64,000 nt of DNA from Chitinophaga pinensis DSM 2588 (GCF_000024005.1 NC_013132.1:1612001-1676000), one strand, 5' to 3'; positions 51,601 to 60,666 are shown, counted from the stretch's first letter. The notes: a model not told the origin generated them from the sequence alone. Numbers and translations: made by a program.

Positions 51601-53010
51601 CGGGTCAATGCGCGAGCGTTTTACAAGTCCCAGGGGCCTAAGGATGATGATAAACAGGCTCCGGTCGAAGATATGTTGGCTGGACTTCTACAGGCATTTG
51701 GAGGGAATTCTGTGAGAAACGGAGAGCATAATGTTGTAATGGTTTCAAATACAACACCGTTTAATAGTGATTTTTATGGTAACACATATCAGCGATTAAA
51801 GGAAAAAAATAATGACAATGGGCAATCAAATCGTCCCAAGGCATATTTAAATTTTGTACTATTTGATGATGATTTTAAATTGGTAGAACAGAATAGTGGT
51901 GTACGACAGGTAAAGGCTAGTCCGGATGAGTTACAGGAATTGGCGGTAGAGAAGATGAGTGTGGCAAAGAGCGGGTATTTATACGTTTATACAAGTAATG
52001 AAAGTCAGCAGGATGTTTATTTTGACAATGTGATTTTAGGATTAAATAGTGGACCTTTGCTGGAGGAAACACATTATTATCCGTTTGGGTTAGTAATGAA
52101 AGGAATCAGCACAAAGGCCGCTGGATCTCTAGGCAATAGAATGAGGTTTAATGGAAAAGAGGCCCAGATTGATGAATTTATGGATGGTAGTGGTTTGGAG
52201 CAATATGATTATGGAGCTAGAAACTATGACGCCCAATTAGGATTGTGGCATAATATCGATCCTTTGGCAAATCTCAGCAGAAGGTGGTCGCCATATGTTT
52301 ATGCATATAATAATCCTTTACGTTTTATAGATCCAGATGGGATGTTACCAGAAGATAACTTAGACAAAAATAGTGTTGGGATGATGTCAAAGCAATCTAA
52401 AAAAATGAGTTCTGACAACGCAGTGACGTCTGAGTCTAAAAAAGCATTAGAGAATGTCCTTAATGAGGATGCTCTAATAGAACGTAAACAGATGGCAAAA
52501 AAAATGGATGAGAACGGATCTTTTCTCGATATGATCTTGGGGGAACAAGGGCCAGGAAAAGGAGCAAAAAAGACTGGTAGTAAGAAGGAGAACAAAGCTG
52601 ACCCCGCACCTGAACCTCAGATTATTTCTCTCGTTAAAAGAGCACGGGTTGCGCTAACTAATAATACGGTCCTTGTTAAGATAATGTTTAATGAAAAGAC
52701 AAATAAAATTGAAAAATTTGATTTTTCAATAGGAGGTAAGCATGGAGAAATTAAATCTATCGGAGACTTCGACCAACAAATTTTCCAGGGGGTGGTCACC
52801 TATAAGTTGTATTTCGAAGCGACATTAGGAGTAGAAGAATCTGTATCGGCTGAAATGACAAAAGAAGGTGGATCTTTTGGAGCGAAAATTGGGACGGAGA
52901 CTAAACAAACAAGTGGAGAAACACATCACGTGGTTATTTATGGTAATATTTATAAAGGGCAAATAACGTTAAGTGGATCATTTCTGGCACCGGAAGACAT
53001 CGAAGAATAA
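48619..53010 (+). CDS. RHS repeat-associated core protein with variable C-terminal tail
   Basis: 1463 residues; a signal peptide (MSINQYIINIKLLAVAIILP... FAQ) and a DUF6443-like N-terminal part (EVKQTTEYLDGLGRAIQRVA). Many YD repeats follow (YYDDKGRVLQ, SYDRANRLLS, YTYDAAGRKLSK). The RHS core motif is HYYPFGLVMKGIS ... YDYGARNYDAQLGLWHNIDP ... YVYAYNNPLRFIDPDG, near residues 1150-1240. After DPDG comes a 220-residue tail with a Lys-rich stretch and then SVSAEMTKEGGSFGAKIGTE, of no family I recognise. In this architecture the tail is often a toxin or effector. Confidence 0.9.
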   Translation: MSINQYIINIKLLAVAIILPASLFAQKPGGSLGAATPVTTPSPYTHTTINYVRTWEPEAPLKDTNAITSPTRLVREVKQTTEYLDGLGRAIQRVAKGVSPNGRDLVQMFIYDPYGREQYSYLQYTHQASGDGKFKRDPFSAQNSFYKNGILNPGLSGENIFYTKKEIELSPLDRELKMYAPGNSWINRPVETRYLVNGIGDSVRIWTMGSTFPVSTSSYANGQLSKIVSINEHGNQTVEYKDKDSRIILKKIQISDVPSTGAFGWLCTYYVYDDMGNLRYVIPPSGVEAIKGNWTITAAVDTGLCYHYQYDARQRMIVKRAPGAGRTLLVYDSRDRVVFAQDSIQRSKVPMEWIATFYDDLNRPTMTAIYKNTISLEDLQKSVDAAVASATISYVAPAKADLAVYEHDGRSLYTATNSITVFEDFDSGNGEMVMETKPSTGDTISLLANNPLPNISPSLLTPLAYTFYDNYNYPGKLAFVGLDTAQLQVADTLFPDRRPVTNLTDGLVTGGRVRVLGTDNWLTTTNYYDDKGRVLQLISENNLGGKDVISTRYSFKGVILASYLRHQNPKSVVPQTTVLTSMTYDNGGRLLNITKRLNDDVSKEKIIVSNSYDELGRMRLKRLGVSSSGALLDTLNYTYNIQGWPLGINRNFVNSGNLTSNWFGQEISYDYGFTNNQYNGNIAGVKWKTRADSTYAYGYSYDRANRLLSAFFTQRNGVNWSQGTKDFSVSNLSYDANGNIKTMLQKGLVGTTSKTIDSLVYTYSANSNRLLGVKDVDSSITKSAKLGDFIDLNTGVQDYYYDNNGNMVADQNKRITSITYNHLNLPTVITMVGKGTITYTYDAAGRKLSKTVIDNTGNSPKTTVTDYVGAFVYKQDSLEFISHEEGRIRPVYKTGESVRYAYDYFEKDHLGNIRTVLTDQTDFTMYAASMEVDAGAKEAALFSNIEETRVETPTGYPQDNTTEKNKSVARLNGKTGGKKIGPSLVLRVMAGDTVRVNARAFYKSQGPKDDDKQAPVEDMLAGLLQAFGGNSVRNGEHNVVMVSNTTPFNSDFYGNTYQRLKEKNNDNGQSNRPKAYLNFVLFDDDFKLVEQNSGVRQVKASPDELQELAVEKMSVAKSGYLYVYTSNESQQDVYFDNVILGLNSGPLLEETHYYPFGLVMKGISTKAAGSLGNRMRFNGKEAQIDEFMDGSGLEQYDYGARNYDAQLGLWHNIDPLANLSRRWSPYVYAYNNPLRFIDPDGMLPEDNLDKNSVGMMSKQSKKMSSDNAVTSESKKALENVLNEDALIERKQMAKKMDENGSFLDMILGEQGPGKGAKKTGSKKENKADPAPEPQIISLVKRARVALTNNTVLVKIMFNEKTNKIEKFDFSIGGKHGEIKSIGDFDQQIFQGVVTYKLYFEATLGVEESVSAEMTKEGGSFGAKIGTETKQTSGETHHVVIYGNIYKGQITLSGSFLAPEDIEE

Positions 53011-53014
53011 TTTT

Positions 53015-53137
53015 ATGGATACAGAACAACACAGAATCGCTGAAATGCTTGCATATTTAGATAAGTATTTCTTTGCCATCTTCGTGGCAGTATTGGCATA
53101 CATAGTGTTAAGAATGGTGTTTAGGAAACGTCAGTAG
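53015..53137 (+). CDS. Small single-pass membrane protein next to the RHS tail
   Basis: A 40-residue frame starting 4 nt after the RHS stop: MDTEQHRIAEMLAYLDKYFF then AIFVAVLAYIVLRMVFRKRQ. It has one hydrophobic helix ending in a basic tail. The tight spacing suggests translational coupling. An immunity or accessory role is inferred from position only; no family is recognised. Confidence 0.5.
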   Translation: MDTEQHRIAEMLAYLDKYFFAIFVAVLAYIVLRMVFRKRQ

Positions 53138-53204
53138 TCTAGAAATGTTTAACAAACATCCTGGGCAATCTTAGAGGATAATTTGCAAGTATATTCCTCA
53201 AATC

Positions 53205-53264
53205 ACTTTGCCGAAATAGTAAAGGGACTGTCATATGACAGTCCCTTTACTATTTCGGCAAAGT
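53205..53264. terminator. Perfect 60-bp palindrome, probable bidirectional terminator
   Basis: Every base pairs with its mirror around position 53234/53235 (centre CATATG), giving 30 bp with no mismatch. It lies after the RHS operon and past the terminator of the convergent tRNA gene. No long T-run, but strong folding on either strand. Confidence 0.75.
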
Positions 53265-53536
53265 AATTTCAATCAATTAGGCACATAATTGGTTATTAGT
53301 GTTTAACTTCTATAAGGCTCCGTATTGATACCAGGCACTTAGTGCTCATTGAGTAGAAGGGAAATTTATGTCGATCATTTCAGGAAAAAGTTTATCCTGT
53401 GCGGTCGGACCGTAGCATTGGTCTTTTTTAAGGAAATGGAAGGAATGTCCTACAACCGGAAAAACGACGAGTGTCGAACCACGCGCGTAAATGAAGTCTT
53501 CCTGTCTATCGCCCGTCAGGCCCACGAATTACCACA

Positions 53537-53574
53537 AAATAAAAACGGAGATAATACTTTCGTACTATCTCCGT
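53537..53574 (-). terminator. Terminator of tRNA-Glu copy 2
   Basis: A 13-bp stem (one mismatch) with a 4-nt loop is followed by TTTTATTTTG on the minus strand. It is the counterpart of 21909-21949. Confidence 0.78.
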
Positions 53575-53583
53575 CCGTGTTGG

Positions 53584-53655
53584 TACCGCGTACGGGAGTC
53601 GAACCCGTCATTCCTCCGTGAAAGGGAGGCGTCTTAGCCGATTGACCAACGCGGC
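53584..53655 (-). tRNA. tRNA-Glu (anticodon TTC), second copy
   Basis: The 72 nt are identical to the copy at 21957-22028, with the same acceptor, anticodon arm and T-arm. About 70 bp beyond its 3' end also align with the other copy (about 80% by eye). Confidence 0.95.
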
Positions 53656-53825
53656 TGATCTTTTCGCCTCAGACATGATCACCATGTTTAGAGGACTGCA
53701 AAGGTAAGCGGTATTTTCATATTTCCAAAAAAAAGTTGCTTAACTTAAATTTATATTGCTTTATCCCGCTATAGCTTGTAAATTCGCTACTCAATTTTTT
53801 TCAATCTCAACAAACTCAGTGTAAA

Positions 53826-54842
53826 ATGGGAACTACTCTTAAAATCGGTATTAATGGTTTCGGTCGTATTGGCCGCTTAGTATACCGTCAGATCTACAAG
53901 ATGCCAGGCATAGACGTGGTAGCTATTAATGACCTTACAAGTCCCGCTGTATTAGCTCATCTGTTGAAGTACGATTCTGCACAGGGTCGTTTCGATTCAG
54001 AAGTTAAGCATTCTGATAACGCCATCACCGTTGACGGTAATGAGGTAAAAATATACGCACAGAGAGATCCTTCACAAATTCCCTGGAAAGAGCATGGTAT
54101 TGATGTGGTGATTGAATCTACAGGTTTCTTTGCAGATAAAGATAAAGCAGCAGCTCACCTGACCGCAGGCGCTAAAAGAGTAGTAATCTCTGCTCCTGCT
54201 ACCGGCGACCTGAAAACAGTAGTTTTCAACGTAAACCATGATATCCTCGATGGTAGCGAAACTATCATCTCCTGCGCTTCATGTACTACGAACTGTCTGG
54301 CGCCAATGGCGAAAGTACTGGATGATTCCTTCGGTATCGAACTGGGTACTATGACCACCATCCACGCTTACACCAATGACCAGAACACCCTGGACGCTCC
54401 GCATCCAAAAGGTGACCTGCGCCGTGCTCGTGCCGCTGCAGCTAACATCGTTCCAAACAGCACCGGTGCTGCTAAAGCAATCGGCCTGGTACTGCCTTCC
54501 CTGAAAGGTAAACTGGATGGTAACGCACAGCGTGTTCCAACTATCACTGGCTCCCTGACTGAACTGGTTTCCGTTCTGAAGAAGAAAGTAACCGCTGAAG
54601 AAATAAACGCTGCAATGAAAGCTGCCGCTAACGAATCTTTCGGTTATACTGAAGATGAAATCGTAAGCACTGACATCGTTGGTATCAACTACGGTTCACT
54701 GTATGATGCTACTCAGACGAAAGTTATCACTGTTGGCGATAAACAACTGGTGAAAACTGTATCCTGGTACGATAACGAAATGAGCTACGTTTCTCAGCTC
54801 GTTCGTACAGTGAAATACTTCGCTGGTCTGATCAACAAATAA
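53826..54842 (+). CDS. gap: Type I glyceraldehyde-3-phosphate dehydrogenase
   Basis: 338 residues, the usual length for GapA. NAD-binding [16 protein letters not shown], catalytic Cys in [14 protein letters not shown], phosphate-binding region [21 protein letters not shown]-terminal [20 protein letters not shown]. It converts glyceraldehyde-3-phosphate to 1,3-bisphosphoglycerate. The next gene, pgk, follows 117 nt later on the same strand, a common glycolytic pair. Codon use is strongly biased, as in highly expressed genes. Confidence 0.97.
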   Translation: MGTTLKIGINGFGRIGRLVYRQIYKMPGIDVVAINDLTSPAVLAHLLKYDSAQGRFDSEVKHSDNAITVDGNEVKIYAQRDPSQIPWKEHGIDVVIESTGFFADKDKAAAHLTAGAKRVVISAPATGDLKTVVFNVNHDILDGSETIISCASCTTNCLAPMAKVLDDSFGIELGTMTTIHAYTNDQNTLDAPHPKGDLRRARAAAANIVPNSTGAAKAIGLVLPSLKGKLDGNAQRVPTITGSLTELVSVLKKKVTAEEINAAMKAAANESFGYTEDEIVSTDIVGINYGSLYDATQTKVITVGDKQLVKTVSWYDNEMSYVSQLVRTVKYFAGLINK

Positions 54843-54860
54843 GCTATAAACGCTATATCT

Positions 54861-54915
54861 GTAAATGGTGAATGGTAAATGGACTCACAGAGACCATTCA
54901 CTGTTCACCATTTAC
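54861..54915 (+). other. Hairpin between gap and pgk
   Basis: About 17 of 20 pairs match between the two arms (from AAATGGTGAATGG, and CCATTCACTGTTCACC). No T-run, so it may be an mRNA-processing or partial termination structure. Confidence 0.45.
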
Positions 54916-54959
54916 CTTTTACTCTCGGTATACTTCTCCCACTTTTAAATAATTGCATA

Positions 54960-56156
54960 ATGAGTCAATTCTCCGACTTTAACTTTAGTGGCCATAAAGC
55001 AGTGGTGCGCGTAGATTTCAACGTGCCCCTTAATGATAAATTTGAGATCACGGATGATACCCGTATGACCGCCGCTGTACCAACTATCAGGAAAATCCTG
55101 AAAGATGGTGGTAGCGTAATCCTGATGTCTCACCTGGGCCGCCCGAAAGATGGTCCTACTGACAAATACTCCCTGAAACACCTGGTATATCACCTGGTAA
55201 AATTACTGGATGGCGCCACCGTGAAATTCGCGGAAGATTGCATCGGTCCCGTAGCAGAAGAAGCAGCTGCAAAACTGCAGTCCGGAGAAGTACTCCTGCT
55301 CGAAAACCTGCGCTTCCATAAAGAAGAAGAAAAAGGTGACAAAGCCTTCGCTGAAAAATTATCCAAACTGGGTGATGTATATGTGAATGATGCCTTCGGT
55401 ACCGCTCACCGTGCACATGCTTCTACAGCGGTAATCGCTGAATTCTATGCTGCTGACAAACGTATGTTCGGTCTGCTGATGGAAGCTGAAGTTAGCAATG
55501 GCGAGAAAGTACTGAGCGGTTCCGGTACTCCATTTACCGCTATCCTGGGTGGTGCTAAAGTGAGCGACAAGATCCTGATCATCGAAAACCTGATGGAAAA
55601 AGCAAATAACATCATCATCGGTGGTGGTATGGCTTACACCTTCCTGAAAGCACTGGGTAAAGAGATCGGTAGCTCCCTCTGCGAAAATGATAAACTGGAC
55701 CTGGCACTCGAACTGCTGGCTAAAGCCAAAGCAAAAGGTGTGCAGCTGATCCTGCCTGTTGACTCAGTAGCTGCTGATAAGTTTGCCGCTGATGCCAACA
55801 CCCAGATCGTTAGTAATGACAATATCCCAGCCGGTTGGATGGGGCTGGATATAGGAGAGAAATCCGTTGCGCTGTTCAGCGAAACAATCCAGCAGTCCAA
55901 AACTATCCTCTGGAATGGTCCAATGGGCGTATTCGAAATGAAAGCTTTCCAGAACGGTACCAAAGCGGTTGCCGACGCTATCGTACTGGCTACCGCACAG
56001 GGTGCATTCTCCCTGGTAGGTGGTGGTGACTCCGTAGCTGCTGTAAACCAGTTCGGTCTGGCTGAAAAAGTAAGCTACGTATCTACCGGTGGTGGTGCAC
56101 TGCTCGAATTCTTCGAAGGTAAAACCCTTCCTGGTATCGCTGCTATCAAAGGCTAA
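54960..56156 (+). CDS. pgk: Phosphoglycerate kinase
   Basis: 398 residues. N-terminal substrate loop [12 protein letters not shown], then [30 protein letters not shown] and the PGK signature around [17 protein letters not shown]. The ATP-binding domain follows with [52 protein letters not shown] and the C-terminal [36 protein letters not shown] longer frame begins at 54879, but ATG 54960 ([20 protein letters not shown]) is standard. It transfers phosphate to ADP in glycolysis. Confidence 0.97.
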   Translation: MSQFSDFNFSGHKAVVRVDFNVPLNDKFEITDDTRMTAAVPTIRKILKDGGSVILMSHLGRPKDGPTDKYSLKHLVYHLVKLLDGATVKFAEDCIGPVAEEAAAKLQSGEVLLLENLRFHKEEEKGDKAFAEKLSKLGDVYVNDAFGTAHRAHASTAVIAEFYAADKRMFGLLMEAEVSNGEKVLSGSGTPFTAILGGAKVSDKILIIENLMEKANNIIIGGGMAYTFLKALGKEIGSSLCENDKLDLALELLAKAKAKGVQLILPVDSVAADKFAADANTQIVSNDNIPAGWMGLDIGEKSVALFSETIQQSKTILWNGPMGVFEMKAFQNGTKAVADAIVLATAQGAFSLVGGGDSVAAVNQFGLAEKVSYVSTGGGALLEFFEGKTLPGIAAIKG

Positions 56157-56180
56157 GCGATTCCGTACACTATATTAAAA

Positions 56181-56228
56181 GACGCTTGGCGTTGCATACC
56201 TGCCGTATGCAGCGTTAAGCGTTTTTTT
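56181..56228 (+). terminator. Terminator of the gap-pgk pair
   Basis: A long stem (ACGCTTGGCGTTGCATAC against GTATGCAGCGTTAAGCGT, with G-U pairs) is followed by TTTTTTT. dctA starts 13 nt later, so part of its transcription may read through. Confidence 0.82.
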
Positions 56229-56241
56229 GTATCTTGACTGT

Positions 56242-57498
56242 ATGAGTAAATTGTTTCGCCATCTCTATTTCCAGGTGATTGTAGCTATCTTCCTTGGTAT
56301 TATCACTGGCGCCCTATTCCCTTCTGCCGCTGCTACCGGTAAAATGATGAGCGAGATTTTCATTAATCTGATCAAAATGCTCATCGCCCCGATCATCTTC
56401 CTGACTATCGTCCTCGGTATCGCCCGCATGGGTGATATGAAGAAAGTCGGCCGTGTAGGCGGGAAAGCCCTGCTGTATTTCGAACTGGTGACCACGCTCG
56501 CCATTGTTATCGGACTGATCGTGGCGAATCTCCTGCAACCAGGTACCGGCATGAAACCCAGGAACGTGAACGCGGAACAGGTGGCGAAATACCAGGAACA
56601 GGCAACTCATTTCAGCTGGTCGGAGTTTCTCATGCATATCGTACCCTCTAACGTGGTCGATTCCTTTGCTAAAGGAGATATCATTCAGGTACTGGTATTC
56701 GCAATCCTCTTCGGTTACGGACTGACGAAAATGAAAAGCGTAGGAGACTCCCTGCTGCTGACTTTCGAAAAATTGTCAGAAGTCTTCTTCAACATACTCA
56801 AATTTATCATGAAACTGGCGCCGATAGGCGCCTTTGGGGGAATGGTCTTCACCGTTGGTAGCTTCGGACTGAGCGCCTTATACCCTATGCTGAAGCTAAT
56901 GGGATGCGTCTACCTGACTATGTTCCTGTTCATCTTTGTAATACTGGGACTAATCGCCTATAAATATGAATTCAGTCTCTGGAAATACCTGGTGTTTATC
57001 CGGAATGAACTCCTGATCGTACTGGGTACCTCTTCCTCAGAATCCGCCCTGCCAGGTTTAATGGAAAAATTGGAACGCCTCGGATGCGCCAGACAGGTAG
57101 TCGGACTCGTCGTACCTGCCGGCTATTCCTTCAACCTTGATGGCACCAGCATCTATCTTTCTATGGCAATGATATTTCTGGCTCAGGTTTCTAAAGTACC
57201 TTTAGATATCTGGCAGCAGCTGACGATCATCGGCATATTGATGATCACCTCAAAAGGAGCCGCCGGCATTACCGGCAGCGGATTCATCGTACTGACATCC
57301 ACCCTGACAGCTATAAAAGTGATACCCCTCGAAGGGCTCGGTATCCTGATAGGAGTGGACCGCTTTATGTCTGAAGCCCGTGCTATCACAAACCTTATCG
57401 GAAATGGCGTTGCGACGATTGTTATGGCAAAAAGCGAAGATGCATTTGACATGGAAAAATATATGGCAGCTACCGGTAAGAAGCAAACAACCATTTAA
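56242..57498 (+). CDS. dctA: Dicarboxylate:cation symporter, SDF (DAACS) family
   Basis: 418 residues. The frame extends to 56227; ATG 56242 (MSKLFRHLYFQVIVAIFLGI) is preferred. Family pattern: a serine-rich hairpin (VLGTSSSESALPGLMEKLER), VVGLVVPAGYSFNLDGTSIY and TSKGAAGITGSGFIVLTSTL, all close to DctA. About eight helices and two re-entrant loops. It imports C4-dicarboxylates such as succinate or malate with protons or Na+. A propeller/LytS sensor gene follows 12 nt downstream and may be in the same operon. Confidence 0.92.
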   Translation: MSKLFRHLYFQVIVAIFLGIITGALFPSAAATGKMMSEIFINLIKMLIAPIIFLTIVLGIARMGDMKKVGRVGGKALLYFELVTTLAIVIGLIVANLLQPGTGMKPRNVNAEQVAKYQEQATHFSWSEFLMHIVPSNVVDSFAKGDIIQVLVFAILFGYGLTKMKSVGDSLLLTFEKLSEVFFNILKFIMKLAPIGAFGGMVFTVGSFGLSALYPMLKLMGCVYLTMFLFIFVILGLIAYKYEFSLWKYLVFIRNELLIVLGTSSSESALPGLMEKLERLGCARQVVGLVVPAGYSFNLDGTSIYLSMAMIFLAQVSKVPLDIWQQLTIIGILMITSKGAAGITGSGFIVLTSTLTAIKVIPLEGLGILIGVDRFMSEARAITNLIGNGVATIVMAKSEDAFDMEKYMAATGKKQTTI

Positions 57499-57510
57499 CG
57501 CCTTCACCAC

Positions 57511-60500
57511 TTGACGAAGCTGTACTTATCGAAATATCTGTATGTTTCAGCCGTATTGATCTGGCTGATGATATGGCCTTGTGCACAAGGCCGCGCACAG
57601 GGATCTTCTTATACATTCTCTCACCTTGACAGAACCGACGGACTGGCCAGCAATCACGTATCAGCGATCATGCAGGATAGTAAAGGCTTTATCTGGATCG
57701 CCAGTACCGCCCTGCAACGCTATGACGGGATCAATCTCGTCACCATCGCCAGCTTCGATAAAGTGCCCGGCTCTATCTATTATGACGATATCTGCCTTTG
57801 TGAAGATAATAAAGGCCGTATCTGGATGGGCGCTCCTGACAATATCCGCTATTACGATCCGGCTACTGCTACCGTCTCCGTATTAAAGATCGATATCCCG
57901 CCCTCCATACACGGCAGCCTCAGTTGCAGCCGTATCATACAAGACCACGCTGGCGCCATATGGGCTACCACCCAGGAAGGATTATTGCAATATGATGATG
58001 TGCGAAACCGCTTTGTAAAGCCTGCTAATATTCCGGAAACCATCAGAAGAGACTTATATAGCACCATTGTAGAAGATAAGAAAGGCAACCTCTGGATCAG
58101 TGGTCGCAGTGGTGTGTATAAGTTCGACCCCTCCCGTAAACATCTTTATTACGCTGATAATAACCCGGAACATGATCCGCTGCTGGCCATCAGAACCAGT
58201 GTGAAACGTTTTTATATCGATCGGCAGCAACGCATATGGGTGGCTGCCAGGGGAGGCGACTCCCTCTATCAATACTATCCGGACACCCGGGAAATGCATA
58301 CCTTCTCTTTTTCCATGCCCTTTTCGAATGGGAATATGGTAACGGATATCATTGCAGACCGTGATCTGAACATATGGGTAGCTACGGAAAATGGCGGTAT
58401 CTACCGCTTTAATGAGCCTGCCGGTAAGTTTGACATCAATATCCGGGCGAATAACGAAGACGACCAGGACCTGTACTACGATTTTGAGGTGAACTGCTTC
58501 CTGAGTGACCGTAACGGCCGCTTATGGGTAGGCACCGATCTGGGGGTGAATATCCTGAGTATACCGGACAATTCCTTCCGGATCATGGACCATCGCACCG
58601 TCTTCAAAGGCTCAGAAGCCCGCCTGCCCAAAACAGAAGTAACAGGTCTTTTCCAGGATAGCCATGGGAATATTTATGCCGGTTACTGGGGGAGAGGCTT
58701 TTGCTGGCTGAATCCCTCGCTGGAATTATTAGGGCAATACCTGCATGATGCGAAAAGTCCTGCCTATCAATTGCCGGAGGAACGAAGTCTCGTCTGGAGT
58801 TTTGCGGAAATGAAGAATGGGACGGTACTGATCGGACAGGAAAATGGCAACTTGTCCATATTTGACCCGACCAAAGGGAAATTTCTGAAGCATTACCAGC
58901 CCAACGTTTTTGGTGACCAGACCCTGATGACCATGCTACCGGAAGGGGATACGGCTGTCTGGATCGGTCTGTACAAAAGGGGACTTGTACGCTGGGATAC
59001 CCGTACAGACGCTTTTATTGCTTATCCCGCTTTACTGGAATATGTCAACCGGCCTATAACGATTATGGACATCGCCCGGCGTTCTGACTCCCTGCTGTGG
59101 ATTTCCACCAGCGATGCAGGACTGATCCGCTTTAATACCCAGAAAGGAAGCGTGAGTGCCTCAAAATTATTCCTGCACGATAAACTGACCGTCAGCAATA
59201 TCACCTGTATAGAATTCCTGGATGACAGCACACTGATTGCCGGAACAGATCATGGACTCTGGGTTTACAATACCTTCAGTAATGTAGCCCGTCCACTGAT
59301 GATCAATGGTGCCTTGTTTGACGAATGGGTACTCAATCTGCAGGTAAATGGCTCCGTAGGTACCTGGTTTAGCACCCAGTATGGATTCTATTATTTCAAT
59401 AAACAACAGGGATCAATCGAGACATTCGTACAGAGTGGCGATATCATAGACAATAACAGGAAAGTACGCAGGACAGTCAGTATGCTGCATGATGGCCGCT
59501 TAATGGTCGGCGCTTCTGATCATTTTGTCATCTTTGATCCGGCTGCATTACAGGTAGCGCCACCGCCGCCTGATGTGACGATCCTTGGTTTCCGGGCAAT
59601 GGATAGTGTGATCCATATAGGAGTGGAGAGAGGAAAGTATGCGCCGGTAACATTGACGCACCGGCAGAACTTTATCAGTATAGAGTTTAAAAGTCTGCTG
59701 TATCACCATGAACCTGTAGGTTATCTGTACCAGCTGGAAGGCGTCGATGAAGAATGGGTAAAAGCAGGGGGGCTGCTGGTAGCAAGATATACCAACCTGC
59801 CACCGGGTAGTTATCTGTTCAAAGTACGCAGTGTGGATCCTGCGGGTACTTTTTCATCGGGCGTGACCACCATTACCGTGAATATCTTACCGGCCTTCTG
59901 GCAAACGTCGTTGTTTAGAATATGCTGTGTATTACTGATTATAGTATTAATCTACGTTTACTTCAAACTGCGTGTAAATGCGGTAAAGAAGGAAGCCCGC
60001 AGACGTACGGCTATTCAGCAGCAGATCGCGCAGCTGGAGATGAAGGCGCTCCGTGCACAGATGAACCCTCACTTTATTTTCAATGCGCTGAATTCCATTC
60101 AGACATTTATGATGAAGCGCGAAACGGAGCAGGCATTGTCTTATCTGGGACGTTTTGCAAGGCTGATCAGGAATGTACTGGACAATTCACAGTTGAACAG
60201 TATCCCGATTTCTAATGAACTCCGTATGCTGGAAAACTATCTGGAACTGGAGAAACTGCGTTTCGGAGATCAGTTCAGTTATAAGATTACGGTAGATGAT
60301 GAACTGGATCCCGACTTTACAGATATTCCTACCATGATCTTACAGCCTTTTGTAGAGAATGCGATCTGGCATGGATTGCTGCATAAGAAAGAAGACGGTC
60401 ACCTGTCCATTGCTTTTCACCAGCAGAATGGAAGTCTGTTATGTGTGATAGAAGATAACGGGGTAGGAAGAGAAAGAGCAGTGGCACAACGTCAGCAGGG

Positions 60501-60666
60501 GAATGAGCATCATTCCCGTGGATTGCAGATCACGAGGGACAGGCTGGCCTTATACAACAGACGTTTCAACCTGGATGCTACTTTTGATATAGAAGATTTG
60601 TATGACGACGCAGGACAACCAAGCGGCACACGTGTCAATGTCTGGTTCCCGCTGAGTGAAGTATAA
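57511..60666 (+). CDS. Two-component propeller sensor with LytS-type histidine kinase
   Basis: 1051 residues. Signal-like N terminus (SAVLIWLMIWPCAQGRAQG), then two sets of reg-prop repeats forming propellers (ASNHVSAIMQDSKGFIWIAS, DNKGRIWMGAPDNIRYYDPA, DRNGRLWVGTDLGVNILSIP), a Y_Y_Y domain (YQLEGVDEEWVKAGG, NLPPGSYLFKVRSVDPAG), one transmembrane helix (ICCVLLIIVLIYVYF) and a His_kinase domain (MNPHFIFNALNSIQTFMMKR) with a HATPase (LQPFVENAIWHGL, IEDNGVGRERA). Probably a TTG start at 57511. There is no adjacent LytTR regulator. The ligand could be a sugar or dicarboxylate. Confidence 0.92.
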   Translation: MTKLYLSKYLYVSAVLIWLMIWPCAQGRAQGSSYTFSHLDRTDGLASNHVSAIMQDSKGFIWIASTALQRYDGINLVTIASFDKVPGSIYYDDICLCEDNKGRIWMGAPDNIRYYDPATATVSVLKIDIPPSIHGSLSCSRIIQDHAGAIWATTQEGLLQYDDVRNRFVKPANIPETIRRDLYSTIVEDKKGNLWISGRSGVYKFDPSRKHLYYADNNPEHDPLLAIRTSVKRFYIDRQQRIWVAARGGDSLYQYYPDTREMHTFSFSMPFSNGNMVTDIIADRDLNIWVATENGGIYRFNEPAGKFDINIRANNEDDQDLYYDFEVNCFLSDRNGRLWVGTDLGVNILSIPDNSFRIMDHRTVFKGSEARLPKTEVTGLFQDSHGNIYAGYWGRGFCWLNPSLELLGQYLHDAKSPAYQLPEERSLVWSFAEMKNGTVLIGQENGNLSIFDPTKGKFLKHYQPNVFGDQTLMTMLPEGDTAVWIGLYKRGLVRWDTRTDAFIAYPALLEYVNRPITIMDIARRSDSLLWISTSDAGLIRFNTQKGSVSASKLFLHDKLTVSNITCIEFLDDSTLIAGTDHGLWVYNTFSNVARPLMINGALFDEWVLNLQVNGSVGTWFSTQYGFYYFNKQQGSIETFVQSGDIIDNNRKVRRTVSMLHDGRLMVGASDHFVIFDPAALQVAPPPPDVTILGFRAMDSVIHIGVERGKYAPVTLTHRQNFISIEFKSLLYHHEPVGYLYQLEGVDEEWVKAGGLLVARYTNLPPGSYLFKVRSVDPAGTFSSGVTTITVNILPAFWQTSLFRICCVLLIIVLIYVYFKLRVNAVKKEARRRTAIQQQIAQLEMKALRAQMNPHFIFNALNSIQTFMMKRETEQALSYLGRFARLIRNVLDNSQLNSIPISNELRMLENYLELEKLRFGDQFSYKITVDDELDPDFTDIPTMILQPFVENAIWHGLLHKKEDGHLSIAFHQQNGSLLCVIEDNGVGRERAVAQRQQGNEHHSRGLQITRDRLALYNRRFNLDATFDIEDLYDDAGQPSGTRVNVWFPLSEV

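Noticed and set aside
53349-53621. 90-codon frame ending within the tRNA-Glu (antisense)
   Set aside because: It runs through the tRNA terminator and into the tRNA antisense. The homologous flank at the other tRNA copy is frameshifted and not open, so it is not a conserved gene.
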